From assembly GCF_007644035.1 (NCBI RefSeq), contig NZ_VMTV02000577.1, positions 186,001 through 250,000 of the forward strand: 64,000 nucleotides of DNA, written 5' to 3'. Source of the DNA: Vogesella mureinivorans. Its GTDB lineage: Bacteria; Pseudomonadota; Gammaproteobacteria; Burkholderiales; Chromobacteriaceae. Positions within the stretch are counted from its first letter, which is position 1, and the number at the start of each line of letters is the position of its first letter. Made by a program: the position numbers and the translations under genes. The notes below the pieces were generated by a model. The model was given only the letters and a program-made list of their open reading frames with translations, was not told where the DNA came from and searched no databases. Below, one piece after another: positions 27,483-39,248 of the stretch.

Positions 27483-30400
27483 TTACAGCAGCACGCGTTC
27501 CACGCCGCCGTTACGGGCGTTGTCCACGTACTCTTTCATCCAGTTGTCGCCCAGGATGTGCTTGGCCATCTCCACCACGATGTAGTCGGCCTGGGTGCCG
27601 GTATCATCGCTGTAGCGGCTCAGGCCCTGTAGGCACGACGGGCAGGAGGTCAGGATCTTCACCGGCTTGTCGCTGGCGCCCACCTTGGCCAGGTCTTTGT
27701 TGATCTCTTCTTCCTTGCGGAAGCGTACCTGGGTGGCGATGTCGGGGCGGCTGGCGGCAAAGGTGCCGGATTCGCCGCAGCAACGGTCGTTGAGTACTAC
27801 GCCGCCGCCCATCAGCTCGTTCACCACCTTGATCGGCTGGTAGGCCTTCATCGGGGTGTGGCACGGGTCGTGGTACATATACTTCTGACCGTTGAGGCCA
27901 TCCAGTTTCAGGCCTTTTTCCATCAGGTATTCGTGGATGTCGATAATGCGGCAGCCAGGGAAGATTTCTTCAAAGCGGTAGTTGGCCAGCTGGTCGTAGC
28001 AGGTGCCACAGCTCACTACCACGGTCTTGATGTCCAGGTAGTTCAGTGTGTTGGCCATGCGGTGGAACAGCACGCGGTTCTCGGTGGTGATCTCGTCGCC
28101 CTTGTCCTGGTAGCCGGCGCTGGTCTGCGGGTAGCCGCAGCACAGGTAGCCCGGTGGCAGCACGGTTTGCGTGCCCACGTGCCACAGCATGGCCTGGGTG
28201 GCCAGGCCTACCTGGCTGAACAGGCGCTCGGAGCCGCAGCCAGGGAAGTAGAACACCGCCTCGGCATCTTCGCTGACTTTCGGGTTGCGGATCACCGGAA
28301 TCACGTTGGCGTCTTCCACGTCCAGCAGCGCGCGTGCGGTTTTCTTGGGCAGGCCGCCAGGCATGGGTTTGTTGATGAAGTGAATCACCTGCGCCTTGAT
28401 TTCCGGCTTGCCTACCGTGCCGGGTGGCTGCGCCGTCTGGCTGCCGGTGAGGCCCAGCTTTTTGCCGATGCTGTTGCCCAGGCGTTGCAGCTTGTAGGCA
28501 CCGCCTACCAGGCCGGCTCGAATGCCCTTGATGGTGGCCGGGTCCTTGGCGGTCAGGAAAGCCATGCCCAGCGCGGTGCCGGGGTTGAATTTCTTGTTGC
28601 CGGTCTTGCGCAGGAAATTGCGCATGGCGACCGAGACATCGCCAAAGTCGATCTTCACCGGGCACGGCTTCACGCAGCGGTGGCATACGGTGCAGTGGTC
28701 GGCCACGTCGGACAGCTCTTCAAAGTGCTTGAGGCTGACACCGCGGCGGGTTTGCTCTTCGTACAGGAAGGCCTCGGTCAGCAGGCCCACGCCCAGGATC
28801 TTGTTACGTGGGCTGTACAGCAGGTTGGCACGCGGTACGTGGGTGGAGCACACCGGTTTGCACTTGCCGCAGCGCAGGCAGTCTTTGATCGAGTCGCTGA
28901 TGGCGCCCAGGTCGGACTGCTCCAGAATCAGCGATTCGGCACCCAGCAGCGAGAACGACGGCGTGTAGGCCATGCTCAGGTCGGCGCCCGGCAGCAGCTT
29001 GCCCTTGTTGAAGTGGCCGTTCGGGTCCACGCGCGCCTTGTAGTCGCGGAAGGGCTGGATTTCTTCTTCGGTCAGGAACTCCAGCTTGGTAATGCCGATG
29101 CCGTGTTCGCCGGAAATCACGCCGTTCAGGCTGCGCGCCAGCTTCATGATGCGCTCTACCGCGCGGTGGGCGGTTTGCAGCATCTCGTAGTCGTCCGAGT
29201 TCACGGGCAGGTTGGTGTGCACGTTGCCATCGCCGGCGTGCATGTGCAGTGCCACGAAGGCACGGCTGCGCAGCACTTTCTGCTGGATCAGGCCGATGGC
29301 TTCGGTGATGGTGCTGTCGGCCTTGCCGTTAAACAGCCCCAGCAGGTCGCTTTGCAGCTCGCGCTTCCAGCTCACGCGCAGCTTGAAGTCGCGCATGGCG
29401 ATAAACACGCTGGCAGCCGGGTTGGCCGCACCGTCTTCCAGCGGGGCTTGCGGCCAACGTGCGTTGTACTCGGCCAGCGGCGTGTCCAGGTTGTCCAGCA
29501 GCCACTGCCAGCGGCTACGTACGGCGGTAATCAGCTCCAGCGCGCTTTCGCGGCGGTCGCCGATCAGCTCGTCGGCCGACAGCGTGCCGCCCTCGGTATC
29601 TACCGGCAGGCGGCCGTGGAAGAACTCGGCCAGCTGGTCCAGCAGCTTGATTTTGCTGGCCACGGACAGCTCGATGTTGATGCGCTCGATGCCGTCGCTG
29701 TAGTCGCCCAGGCGGTCCAGTGGAATCACCACGTCTTCGTTGATCTTGAAGGCGTTGGTATGGCGGGCAATGGCGGCGGTACGGCTGCGGTCCAGCCAGA
29801 AGGTTTTGCGTGCCTCGGGGGTGACGGCGATGAAGCCTTCGCCGTGGCGGGCGTTGGCGTAGCGCACCACCTGGCTGGCGGCCTCGGCTACCGCGTTTTC
29901 GGTATCCGAGACGATGTCGGCAATCAGCACCATTTTCGGGCGGCCACGGCCTTTGGCCTTGGTGGCGTAGCCCACGGCGCGTACATAGCGCCAGTCCAGG
30001 TGCTCCAGGCCGGCCAGCTGTACGCCAGCGGCCAGGCCGGCGCCGTTGGGCTTGAAGTAATCGGTGATTTCCACAATCGCCGGGGTGGCTTCGGCTACGG
30101 TGCCGAAGAACTCCAGACAGACGGTGCGGATGTGCGCCGGCATGCGGTGCAGCACAAAGCGTGCACTGGTGATGATGCCGTCGGTGCCTTCTTTCTGCAC
30201 GCCGGGCAGGCCGGCCAGGAACTTGTCGGTGACGTCCTTGCCCAGGCCTACTTTGCGGAAGGCGCTGCCAGGGATCACCAGCTCTTCGCTGCTGATCACG
30301 GTTTTGCCGTCGTCCTGCAGGCGGGTGACGCGGAAGGTGGCGGTGGCGACATCGTGGATCTTGCCGTAGTTGTGGCCGATGCGTTCCACGAACATCCAGT

Positions 30401-31328
30401 TGCCGTCCGGGTCGACCATTTTCCAGCTGGCCAGGTTGTCCAGCGTGGTGCCCCATAGCACGGCTTTTTTACCGCCAGCATTCATGGCGATATTGCCGCC
30501 AATACAGGACGCTTCGGCCGAGGTGGGGTCTACGGCAAACACCAGGCCAGCAGCACCGGCGGCTTCGGCTACGCGGGCAGTGACCACACCGGCACCGCAC
30601 TGGATGGTGGCGCGCTTGCCGTCCAGGCCGGGCAGCTCGACGAATTCCACGCCCAGGTGACGGTCCATTTTTTCGGTATTGATCACCGCGCTGCGGCGGT
30701 CCAGCGGCACGGCGCCGCCGGTGTAGCCGGTACCACCGCCACGCGGGATGATGGTGAGCTTCAGCTCGATACAGGCTTTCACCAGCGGGGCGATTTCGGC
30801 TTCGGTGTCCGGGCACAGCACCACGAAGGGGTACTCTACGCGCCAGTCGGTGGCGTCGGTCACGTGCGATACGCGGGCCAGGCCGTCGAACAGGATGTTG
30901 TCGCGGCGGGTGATCTTGCCCAGGCGCTTGAGGATAGCGGCGCGCAGCGCGCGGGTTTCGCCAAACTGCTGCTCGAAGGTATCCACCGCGGCGTAGGCGG
31001 CGGCAATCATGCGGCCAACCTTGTCGTTGCCGTCGCGGCGTTTTTCTACTTCACCCAGGCGGTGGCGCAGCGCCTCTACCAGCGCGCTAAGGCGCTGCGG
31101 GTTGTCCAGCAGGTCGTCTACCAGGTAGGGGTTGCGGTCTACCACCCAGATATCACCCAGTACCTCGAAAAGCATACGGGCAGAGCGGCCTGTTTTCCGC
31201 TCTGCCCGCAGTTCTTCAAGCAGTTGCCACATGGGTGCGCCCAATAGGCGGATGATGATCTCGCGATCCGAATACGAGGTGTAGTTGTACGGAATTTCCC
31301 GTACACGCTGCTGGGTGGTGTTGCTCAT
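27483..31328 (-). CDS. Giant FAD-linked oxidase / Fe-S dehydrogenase (DUF3683 type; D-lactate or glycolate dehydrogenase family)
   Basis: A 1281-residue fusion that oxidises a 2-hydroxy acid at the membrane respiratory chain, judging by its family. An N-terminal DUF3683 region (1-150) precedes a FAD_binding_4 domain with [16 protein letters not shown] (about 195-210). A FAD-oxidase C-terminal cap follows ([24 protein letters not shown]). Two 4Fe-4S clusters ([11 protein letters not shown] and [12 protein letters not shown], about 815-885) lie next, and then a GlcF-like CCG region ([27 protein letters not shown]). Separate GlcD/GlcF-like subunits of other bacteria are here one chain. Substrate is most likely D-lactate but is not proven. 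AGGGA lies just before the ATG. It carries copies of the dispersed word at 29420, 29448 and 31010. Confidence 0.88.
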   Translation of the reverse strand: MSNTTQQRVREIPYNYTSYSDREIIIRLLGAPMWQLLEELRAERKTGRSARMLFEVLGDIWVVDRNPYLVDDLLDNPQRLSALVEALRHRLGEVEKRRDGNDKVGRMIAAAYAAVDTFEQQFGETRALRAAILKRLGKITRRDNILFDGLARVSHVTDATDWRVEYPFVVLCPDTEAEIAPLVKACIELKLTIIPRGGGTGYTGGAVPLDRRSAVINTEKMDRHLGVEFVELPGLDGKRATIQCGAGVVTARVAEAAGAAGLVFAVDPTSAEASCIGGNIAMNAGGKKAVLWGTTLDNLASWKMVDPDGNWMFVERIGHNYGKIHDVATATFRVTRLQDDGKTVISSEELVIPGSAFRKVGLGKDVTDKFLAGLPGVQKEGTDGIITSARFVLHRMPAHIRTVCLEFFGTVAEATPAIVEITDYFKPNGAGLAAGVQLAGLEHLDWRYVRAVGYATKAKGRGRPKMVLIADIVSDTENAVAEAASQVVRYANARHGEGFIAVTPEARKTFWLDRSRTAAIARHTNAFKINEDVVIPLDRLGDYSDGIERINIELSVASKIKLLDQLAEFFHGRLPVDTEGGTLSADELIGDRRESALELITAVRSRWQWLLDNLDTPLAEYNARWPQAPLEDGAANPAASVFIAMRDFKLRVSWKRELQSDLLGLFNGKADSTITEAIGLIQQKVLRSRAFVALHMHAGDGNVHTNLPVNSDDYEMLQTAHRAVERIMKLARSLNGVISGEHGIGITKLEFLTEEEIQPFRDYKARVDPNGHFNKGKLLPGADLSMAYTPSFSLLGAESLILEQSDLGAISDSIKDCLRCGKCKPVCSTHVPRANLLYSPRNKILGVGLLTEAFLYEEQTRRGVSLKHFEELSDVADHCTVCHRCVKPCPVKIDFGDVSVAMRNFLRKTGNKKFNPGTALGMAFLTAKDPATIKGIRAGLVGGAYKLQRLGNSIGKKLGLTGSQTAQPPGTVGKPEIKAQVIHFINKPMPGGLPKKTARALLDVEDANVIPVIRNPKVSEDAEAVFYFPGCGSERLFSQVGLATQAMLWHVGTQTVLPPGYLCCGYPQTSAGYQDKGDEITTENRVLFHRMANTLNYLDIKTVVVSCGTCYDQLANYRFEEIFPGCRIIDIHEYLMEKGLKLDGLNGQKYMYHDPCHTPMKAYQPIKVVNELMGGGVVLNDRCCGESGTFAASRPDIATQVRFRKEEEINKDLAKVGASDKPVKILTSCPSCLQGLSRYSDDTGTQADYIVVEMAKHILGDNWMKEYVDNARNGGVERVLL

Positions 31329-31577
31329 ATGTCCCTGAACTTCGGCAAGTTTTGGATAATTCCTGAAATAGTAGCCGAAATGTTGCGCCGCGAAAAATGC
31401 CGCTAACGTCAGGGTTATAGGGATAATGTAGTTTGGATACGAAATAATGGCCTGCTATTGCACGAATGTAGCGCATAAACTACAAAATCGGGTGCATTGT
31501 GCCGCACGGCTGTCATATGGGGTGGCATCGTGCCGGGGCATTTGTTTTGCCGCAGGCCAATGCCACCACACATTGCT

Positions 31578-32564
31578 TTAGCCAGCATGCGTGGCGAGCT
31601 GGTAAGCCAGCTGGCAGGCTTCAAACAGGCTACCGGGGTCGGCGCGGCCGCTGCCGGCCAGGTCCAGCGCGGTGCCGTGGTCTACCGAGGTACGGATGAT
31701 GGGCAGGCCCAGGGTGATATTGATGCCGGCGCCAAAGCTGGCGTGCTTGAGCACCGGCAGGCCCTGGTCGTGGTACATGGCCAGCACGGCATCGCCCTGG
31801 GCCAGCTTGTCCGGGTTGAACAGTGTATCGGCTGGCAAGGGGCCGATGAGCTGCATGCCTTCGGCGCGCAATGCGGCCAGTACCGGCTCGATCACGTCGA
31901 TTTCCTCGCGCCCCATGTGGCCGCCTTCGCCTGCATGCGGGTTCAGCCCGGCCACCAGGATGCGCGGTGCGGCAATGCCGAACTTGCCCACCAGGTCGGC
32001 GTGCAGGATGCGCAGCACCTGGGTGAGGCTGTCTGGCGTGATGGCGTCGGCCACGGCGCGCAGCGGCAGGTGGGTGGTGGCCAGTGCCACGCGCATGCCG
32101 GCGCCGGCCAGCATCATCACCACGCGTGGCGTAGCGGTGCGCTCGGCCAGGTATTCGGTATGGCCGCTGAAGGCTACGCCGGCGTCGTTGATCACGCCCT
32201 TGTGTACCGGCGCGGTGACCATGGCGGCAAATTCGCCGCGCTGGCAGCCGTCTATGGCCACATCCAGCGTGGCCAGCACGTAGCGGCCGTTGGCCGCATC
32301 CAGCTGCCCTGCCACGGCCGCTGCGGCCAACGGTACGTGCCATACCTCCAGTGCGCCGGCGGCGGGGGCGGCTTGCCCGGGCTGGTAGTCGTGCAGCGGG
32401 GTGGGTAGGCCAAGCTGCGCGGCGCGGCTAGCCAGCAGGTGTTTGTCGGCTATCACCACCAGGCGGGCTGGCAGGCCTAGCTCGGGCAGGCGCAGTACCA
32501 GATCGGGGCCGATACCGGCGGGTTCGCCGGCGGTAATGGCCAATACGGGGCGGGAGTGGGGCAT
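31578..32564 (-). CDS. pdxA: 4-hydroxythreonine-4-phosphate dehydrogenase
   Basis: A 328-residue PdxA of the DXP-dependent pyridoxal phosphate pathway. It oxidises 4-phosphohydroxy-threonine with NAD and a divalent metal. The metal-binding histidines are in [13 protein letters not shown] and NPHAGEGG. The opening [13 protein letters not shown] is diagnostic. It lies last in lptD-surA-pdxA, a common gene order in proteobacteria, although a terminator lies between surA and pdxA. The start at 32564 was chosen by homology. Convergently facing copies of the dispersed word sit at 32289 and 32322. Confidence 0.96.
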   Translation of the reverse strand: MPHSRPVLAITAGEPAGIGPDLVLRLPELGLPARLVVIADKHLLASRAAQLGLPTPLHDYQPGQAAPAAGALEVWHVPLAAAAVAGQLDAANGRYVLATLDVAIDGCQRGEFAAMVTAPVHKGVINDAGVAFSGHTEYLAERTATPRVVMMLAGAGMRVALATTHLPLRAVADAITPDSLTQVLRILHADLVGKFGIAAPRILVAGLNPHAGEGGHMGREEIDVIEPVLAALRAEGMQLIGPLPADTLFNPDKLAQGDAVLAMYHDQGLPVLKHASFGAGINITLGLPIIRTSVDHGTALDLAGSGRADPGSLFEACQLAYQLATHAG

Positions 32565-32576
32565 GGCAGTTTCCGT

Positions 32577-32602
32577 AAAAAAAGCCGATTCAGGGATCGG
32601 CT
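32577..32602 (-). terminator. Terminator between surA and pdxA (minus strand)
   Basis: AAGCCGAT and ATCGGCTT form an 8-bp stem with seven T residues after it on the minus strand. It falls just ahead of the pdxA start, so read-through or attenuation may set pdxA expression. Confidence 0.7.
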
Positions 32603-32625
32603 TGGCGTGGCGGGCATGGCCCGGT

Positions 32626-33903
32626 TTATTTTTCGACCAGGCGGTCATCGATAAAGGCGCTGGCGCGTAGCTGTTCCAGCCAGTCGATGTAGCTTTGTTC
32701 GATCTTGCGCTGACGAATCTGCTGTTTCACCACCAGTTTTTCGCGGTCGGTAGACACATCCTGGCTACGTACGTCTTCCAGCAGGATCAGGTGCCAGCCA
32801 AACGGGGTTTTTACCGGCTCGCTGACTTGCTTGGCCTGTAGCTGGCGGAAGGTGCGCTCGAAATCGGGCACGGTATCGCCTTCGTTTACCCAGCCCAGAT
32901 CCCCACCCAGCGAGGCGGAGCCGTCTTCGGAAAACTGGCGGGCCATGTCTTCAAACTTGGCACCGCGCTTGATGCGGTCTTGTACCTGCAGGATGCGGGC
33001 ATAGGCATCGGTGTCCGAGGTGGCTTCGTTGGTTTTCACCAGAATGTGGCGCACCTTGTGCTGTTTCACATATTGCGGGCCGCTGGTGTCGCGCTTGTCT
33101 ACCAGCTTGAACAGGTACAGGCTGCCGCTGGCGCGTACCAGCTCGGTGACGCCGCCCACCGGCAGGGTGTTCAGTAGCTGGATAAAGTCTTGCGGCAGGG
33201 CACTGGCGTTGCGCCAGCCCAGATCACCGCCTTGCAGGGCATTGCTGGCTTCGGAATAGGCCGCTGCCACCTGGCCAAACGATTTGCCGGCTTTGATTTC
33301 GGCGGCAGCCTTCAGCAGTTTCTGGCGGCGTTCTTCTATCTGGGCCGGGGTGGCACGTTCGGGAATATTGACCTGGATGGCGGCCAAACGGTACTCGATA
33401 CGGTTCAGGCCGGTGGTGGTTTGCTGTACCTGGGCGACTTCCTGGTCGGTCACATTCACGCGGCTGTTCACTTCGCGCTCTTTGATGCGTTCCAGCAGCA
33501 GGTCACTGCGCAGCTGCTCGCGCAGCTTGGCAATGCTGCTGCCGTCTTTTTCCACCAGGGCGCGCAGGCCGGCCAGGTCGGTTTTGTTCTGCTGGGCGAT
33601 GCTTTGCAGCGCTTGGTCCAGCTCCAGCTCGCCAATGCGCAGGCCGTTATTGTTGGCGTACTGCAGCTGCAGCTGCTCGTTGATCATCATGTCCAGTACC
33701 TGGCGTGACAGCACGTCGGCAGCCGGTGCCTCGATACTCTGCCGCTGCAGGTTCAGCTGTGCCGCACGCACTCGCTGCGCCAGCTCGGACTGGGTAATCA
33801 CACTGTTGTTTACCACGGCAACGATGCGGTCTACGGTGGAAATGGCCAGCGCAGGGGTGGCCAGGCAAGCAGAAACCAAGGCGGCAAGGAAAAGCTTTTT
33901 CAT
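32626..33903 (-). CDS. surA: Periplasmic chaperone / peptidyl-prolyl isomerase SurA
   Basis: A 425-residue SurA that escorts unfolded outer-membrane proteins to the BAM complex. A signal peptide ([19 protein letters not shown]) is followed by the SurA_N domain ([20 protein letters not shown]) and two parvulin domains (centred at about 215 and 330, each with the GGDLGW block). A C-terminal helix completes the chaperone module. Its ATG shares one base with the lptD stop (TAATG), so the two are translationally coupled. That fits because LptD is a SurA client. Confidence 0.97.
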   Translation of the reverse strand: MKKLFLAALVSACLATPALAISTVDRIVAVVNNSVITQSELAQRVRAAQLNLQRQSIEAPAADVLSRQVLDMMINEQLQLQYANNNGLRIGELELDQALQSIAQQNKTDLAGLRALVEKDGSSIAKLREQLRSDLLLERIKEREVNSRVNVTDQEVAQVQQTTTGLNRIEYRLAAIQVNIPERATPAQIEERRQKLLKAAAEIKAGKSFGQVAAAYSEASNALQGGDLGWRNASALPQDFIQLLNTLPVGGVTELVRASGSLYLFKLVDKRDTSGPQYVKQHKVRHILVKTNEATSDTDAYARILQVQDRIKRGAKFEDMARQFSEDGSASLGGDLGWVNEGDTVPDFERTFRQLQAKQVSEPVKTPFGWHLILLEDVRSQDVSTDREKLVVKQQIRQRKIEQSYIDWLEQLRASAFIDDRLVEK

Positions 33904-36089
33904 TATTTGTCTGCAGTCTCGTTGATCTTGCTGTAGCCCGGTATGGCCAGGCGCAGCGTTTCCAGTGGGTTATTGCCTATGCTGCTGAGGTCTTTGAGCT
34001 CCAGCTGCAGGAAGAAGGCATTCTTGGTCTTGGTCAGGTCGGTGACGTAGCGCTGGGCCACCAGACGGGTGCTCCAGCAGCCTTGCTGATACTCGATACC
34101 GGCCAGCTGCTCCAGCGCTTTCCTGTCGCGCAGCGAGTAGTTCTGCCGTGCTACGGCGTACCACTGCCGTGCCAGCGGCCATTGCCCGGCGATATCCAGC
34201 TGGCGCAGTACGTCACGCTGGCTGCTGGTACCCACGATTTCGTCACGGCCATAGCGGTAGCGCACGCTCACGGCTTTGCCGGGGGCCGGGTTGTAGCGTA
34301 GCTGGGCATTGTAGCGCTCGGTTTTGCCCAGTGTCTGGTTGTACTGGTAGCTGGCGTCCAGGCGCAAGGCGCGGCTGATGTCGCCGCCCAGGGTCAGCAG
34401 CAAGTCAGAGCCGCCCTGGCTGCGCTGGGTGGTGGTGCCGGCCAGCGTGGTGTCGCTTCTATCCAGGTAGAAACGTTGACCCACGGCCACGCGCAGTCGT
34501 TCCAGTCCGCTATCGTTATCCAGCATGCGGCTGGTCAGTGCTGCGGTGATCTGGTTGGCCGCATTGATACGGTCGTAGCCGGAAAAGCGGTTTTCGCTGA
34601 ACAGCTGCGCAAAGTTGAAGTCGTTTTCCGAAGTATCAAAGTTAGGCAGATTGCTTTGTTCGGTACTGGGGATATTGACGTAGTACAGCCGCGGCTCCAG
34701 CGTCTGGCTAACCATGTTGCCATGCAGGATACTGTCGCGCTCGAACACCAGGCCGCTGTCCAGGCTGGTAATCGGCAGGGTACGGTCCAGGGTATAGCCT
34801 GCCTGCCCCTTGTGGCTGTCCAGCTGGTAGCGGGTATGGTGCAGGCCGATTTTGGGGCGAATAAAGCCCCATGGCCGCTCCAGTGCCCAGGTCACGCTAG
34901 GGTAGGCCACCGTGCGCCAGCCTTCCAGCTTGCTGCGGTGGTCAAAACGGGTGATTTCGCTTTCCAGCGCCAGGCGGAAGTCACCCAGCTGCTGATTACT
35001 GGTGGCCACCAGCTGTGGTACACGGGCGTAGGGCTCTTCTACGCTGCCGGTGCTGTCTTGCAGGGTCTGGTAGCGCTGTGCCTTGAGCGTGATGCTGGCC
35101 CAGCCCGGGTTGTACGCCAGCCAGGCTTCACGCAGCAGGTTCACGTTGGCCGCGGCACTGTTGCGGTCGCCAAAATCCTTGAAATAGTCGTTATCCGATA
35201 CCTTGGTGCCATTCACGCCGGCGCTGAGCTGGCTACCAAAGCTTTGGGTATGGGTGAGCTGCCACAGCGCGCGCTTTTTGTCTGCCTTGGTATCGTCCAG
35301 CTGTTCGGTGGTGATCTTGCCGCTGTAGTCCGGCTGTAGGTAACGCCCCTCCGCCCCCAGCATCAGGCCGCGCTGGGCCATATAGGTGGGGGTAATGGTG
35401 GCGTCCATATTGGGCGCGATATTCCAGTAATAAGGCACGGCTAGCTGCAGGCCGTCGCTACCGGTTTTTACGGTGGGGAATAGCAGGCCGCTCTTGCGCC
35501 CGCCGTCCAGCGGGAAATCGATCCACGGCGTGTACAGGATGGGTACGCCCTGGAACTCGATACGCGCATTGCGCGCCACGCCCACGTTGCGGCCGTAGTC
35601 CAGGTCGATGGTGCCCGCCTTCAGATACCAGGAGTCGTCGTTGGGCTCGCAGGTATTGGCGCGGGTGCCTTGTAGTTGGTACAGCCCTTTACCTTGCATG
35701 CGCAGGGTGTCGGCGGTGCCGCGCAGGGTACGGCCCTGGTCCTGGAAGGCAAAGTCGGCCTGGCTGGCGCTGCCGGTCTGTGTGTCCAGGTAGCTTTCCA
35801 GATTGTCGCCTTCAATCGTACTGCCGGCCTGGCGCAGAGTGGCACGCTGGCCGGCGCGGACGTATTGCTTGTCGACGTAGTATTCCAGCCAGTCGGCTTC
35901 AAACTGCTGGCCATCACGCTCGGCGCGCACATTGCCCTCGGCTTTGAGCTGCACGTTCATCTGGCCATCGATACGATCGGCCTCTATGTGCAACACCCCG
36001 GTGGACACGGCGTCGGCCAGGGCAGGGGTGCACAGGAACAGCGGGAACATGGCCGCAGCGAGCGGCGATAGGCGAAAGCGTGGCGGCAT
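33903..36089 (-). CDS. lptD: LPS-assembly outer membrane protein LptD
   Basis: A 728-residue LptD that with LptE inserts lipopolysaccharide into the outer leaflet. It has a signal peptide (to about residue 25), a periplasmic beta-jellyroll/OstA region (HIEADRIDGQMNVQLKAEGNV) and a C-terminal barrel of about 500 residues. E. coli LptD has four cysteines making two inter-domain disulfides. Here the mature protein has only Cys147 and Cys671, which would leave a single disulfide equivalent to the C173-C725 pair. It is first in the operon with surA and divergent from amgK. Confidence 0.96.
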   Translation of the reverse strand: MPPRFRLSPLAAAMFPLFLCTPALADAVSTGVLHIEADRIDGQMNVQLKAEGNVRAERDGQQFEADWLEYYVDKQYVRAGQRATLRQAGSTIEGDNLESYLDTQTGSASQADFAFQDQGRTLRGTADTLRMQGKGLYQLQGTRANTCEPNDDSWYLKAGTIDLDYGRNVGVARNARIEFQGVPILYTPWIDFPLDGGRKSGLLFPTVKTGSDGLQLAVPYYWNIAPNMDATITPTYMAQRGLMLGAEGRYLQPDYSGKITTEQLDDTKADKKRALWQLTHTQSFGSQLSAGVNGTKVSDNDYFKDFGDRNSAAANVNLLREAWLAYNPGWASITLKAQRYQTLQDSTGSVEEPYARVPQLVATSNQQLGDFRLALESEITRFDHRSKLEGWRTVAYPSVTWALERPWGFIRPKIGLHHTRYQLDSHKGQAGYTLDRTLPITSLDSGLVFERDSILHGNMVSQTLEPRLYYVNIPSTEQSNLPNFDTSENDFNFAQLFSENRFSGYDRINAANQITAALTSRMLDNDSGLERLRVAVGQRFYLDRSDTTLAGTTTQRSQGGSDLLLTLGGDISRALRLDASYQYNQTLGKTERYNAQLRYNPAPGKAVSVRYRYGRDEIVGTSSQRDVLRQLDIAGQWPLARQWYAVARQNYSLRDRKALEQLAGIEYQQGCWSTRLVAQRYVTDLTKTKNAFFLQLELKDLSSIGNNPLETLRLAIPGYSKINETADK

Positions 36090-36175
36090 CGGGCAGTGTC
36101 GGCCCGGCGCGTGTTGGGGCCGGGCAAAGCGGTTACAATCGCTGCATTGTACCCAATTTACTGGTATACGCGACT

Positions 36176-37222
36176 ATGCAGCGATTAGAAGCCCTGAAGG
36201 CGTGGCTGGCCACGCAGTTTCCCGGCCAGGACGTGGCCGTAGAGTTTGCCGCGGCCGACGCCGATTTCCGCCGTTATTTCCGTGCCACCCTGGCCGATGG
36301 CAGTACCCGCATCGTGATGGATGCCCCGCCCGAGCACAAAAACACCGACAGTTTCGTCAGCGTGCGCGCACTGTTTGCGCCGGCGGCCAACGTGCCGGCC
36401 ATCCATGCCCGCGACGCAGAGCAGGGCTTCATGCTGCTGCAGGACATGGGCAAGGTCACCTACCTGGCCGCCCTGCTGCACGACGAGCGCACCCTGGTGC
36501 ACAAACACCTGCTGCTGGAGGCGGTAGACACGCTGGTAGCCATCCAGCAGCTGAGCCAGCCGGATGTGCTGCCCGTGTTCGACCGCGCCTTCCAGCTGCG
36601 CGAAGTCAACCTGCTACCAGAGTGGTTTGCCACCAAAGAGCTGGGCAAGCCGCTGACCTTTGCCCAGCGCAAGCTGTGGGATGCCGGCATTAACGTGCTG
36701 CTGCCTGCCATCGACGCCCAGGCCAAGGTGTACATGCACCGCGACTTTACCGTGCGCAACCTGATGCTCACCTCCGGCCAGCCGGGCGTGCTGGACTTCC
36801 AGGACGCGGTATATGGCCCCATCGCCTACGATCTGGTGTCGCTGCTGCGCGACGCCTTTATCGGCTGGGACGAAGAGTTCGTGCTGGATGTGGTGGTGCG
36901 CTACTGGGAAAAAGCCCGCGCCGCCGGCCTGCCGGTGCCGGCGCAGATCGACGATTTCTATCGCGACGTGGAGTGGGCCGGTATCCAGCGCCACCTCAAG
37001 ATTGTGGGCCTGTTTGCCCGCCTGGCGCACCGCGACGGCAAAATCCAGTACCTGGCCGAGATCCCGCGCTTCCTGCGTTACCTCAAGAAAGCCACGCGCC
37101 GCTACGGCGAGCTGCTGCCGCTGTTCCAGCTGCTGGCCGACCTGGTGGGCCTGGACGAAGAAGACAACGACGACAGCATCCAGTCGGTGTTCAGCCACAC
37201 CCGCATTGCCTCGGACGAGTAA
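36176..37222 (+). CDS. amgK: N-acetylmuramate/N-acetylglucosamine anomeric kinase AmgK
   Basis: A 348-residue aminoglycoside-phosphotransferase-like kinase. Catalytic residues sit in YMHRDFTVRNLM (about residues 186-197) and metal-binding in LDFQDAVYGP. AmgK phosphorylates MurNAc at C1 in the peptidoglycan recycling bypass that leads straight to UDP-MurNAc and so sidesteps fosfomycin. The pairing with murU directly downstream (3-base gap) makes the assignment firm. The ATG at 36176 gives the family's usual start; no strong ribosome site precedes it. Confidence 0.93.
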   Translation: MQRLEALKAWLATQFPGQDVAVEFAAADADFRRYFRATLADGSTRIVMDAPPEHKNTDSFVSVRALFAPAANVPAIHARDAEQGFMLLQDMGKVTYLAALLHDERTLVHKHLLLEAVDTLVAIQQLSQPDVLPVFDRAFQLREVNLLPEWFATKELGKPLTFAQRKLWDAGINVLLPAIDAQAKVYMHRDFTVRNLMLTSGQPGVLDFQDAVYGPIAYDLVSLLRDAFIGWDEEFVLDVVVRYWEKARAAGLPVPAQIDDFYRDVEWAGIQRHLKIVGLFARLAHRDGKIQYLAEIPRFLRYLKKATRRYGELLPLFQLLADLVGLDEEDNDDSIQSVFSHTRIASDE

Positions 37223-38454
<1,232 letters not shown>

Positions 38455-38485
38455 GCACCATGCCGTGTTGCAAGCAGCCTGTGTA

Positions 38486-38526
38486 AAACATGCCGCCCGT
38501 CGTTGACCGGCGGCATGACGTTTTGT
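38486..38526 (+). terminator. Probable terminator after ruvC
   Basis: CATGCCGCC and GGCGGCATG form a 9-bp stem, with AAAA before it and a short TTTT tract shortly after. Confidence 0.55.
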
Positions 38527-38574
38527 GAGGCGGGGATGACGGTGGTTTGTAAAGGAGGCATTGCGTGGCTTGGC

Positions 38575-38603
38575 TTGCTTTATAATATACTTAAATATAT
38601 ATT
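38575..38603 (+). promoter_or_regulatory. Candidate sigma-70 promoter of the DUF4395 gene
   Basis: TTGCTT and TATATT are spaced by 17 bases inside an unusually AT-rich patch, about 60 bases before the start codon. A further TATAAT lies in between. Confidence 0.4.
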
Positions 38604-38663
38604 GTAGGCATCGGGATGGGCTCGCACTGGGTCTGTCGTGTCATCCGAATAAGGAGTGCTGCT

Positions 38664-39092
38664 ATGCTGCGTTTTGATGTTCCTGCCGTGTGGTCCAACG
38701 TCATCCGTCTGGAAGCGTTCATCACCTTTGCGCTCAGCGCGCTGGCGCTGTACACCGCTACCCCGTGGCTGATGTTGCCTTTGCTGGCACAGGGGCTGGT
38801 GCGTGGCTTTATCGGCCATCACCGCTGCCCATCGCACGGGCTATGGAAAACCCTGCTGCAAAAGCTGGGCAAAGCCGGCAAAAAGGAAAACGCTGGCGCC
38901 AAGATGTTTGCCAACAAACTGCTGTTCATCGCGAGCAGTGTCAGCCTGATGCTGGCTGCCGGCGGCCTGTGGCAGTGGCAGGTTCCGGCCACCGTGCTGG
39001 TGGTGTTTGCTACGCTGGAGTGGGCGCTGTCGTTCTGCGCCGCCTGCTGGGCCTACACCCTGTGGTATCGCGTTTTCCCGGTACAGACCTGA
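38664..39092 (+). CDS. DUF4395 family membrane protein
   Basis: A 142-residue membrane protein with four predicted helices in two pairs. It has a basic GFIGHHRCPSHGLWKTLLQKLGKAGKKENAG loop and the terminal FCAACWAYTLWYRVFP, both typical of DUF4395. Function is unknown; relatives often sit near thioredoxin or sulfur-related genes, which is not the case here. A strong AAGGAG ribosome site precedes it and a strong terminator follows, so it is a single-gene unit between ruvC and ruvA. Confidence 0.8.
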   Translation: MLRFDVPAVWSNVIRLEAFITFALSALALYTATPWLMLPLLAQGLVRGFIGHHRCPSHGLWKTLLQKLGKAGKKENAGAKMFANKLLFIASSVSLMLAAGGLWQWQVPATVLVVFATLEWALSFCAACWAYTLWYRVFPVQT

Positions 39093-39109
39093 GTCGCACA
39101 TCCCTTCTG

Positions 39110-39137
39110 AAAATACCAGCCCATGGCTGGTATTTTT
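39110..39137 (+). terminator. Terminator after the DUF4395 gene
   Basis: AAAATACCAGCC and GGCTGGTATTTT pair perfectly around a 3-base loop and are followed by further T residues. Confidence 0.9.
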
Positions 39138-39248
39138 CTATAGAAAAGCCGGCTTGACGGGGCCACGGCAGCCGGCTGCCGGGTCAAGCCATTTGCGCTA
39201 CGGCGCAGCTCACGTATGCTGGACGGGTTGCCCGTTCAAGAGCCCGCC

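Noticed and set aside
27858-30458. 866-codon open frame on the plus strand
   Set aside because: It is antisense to the giant dehydrogenase and shows no domain or ribosome site.
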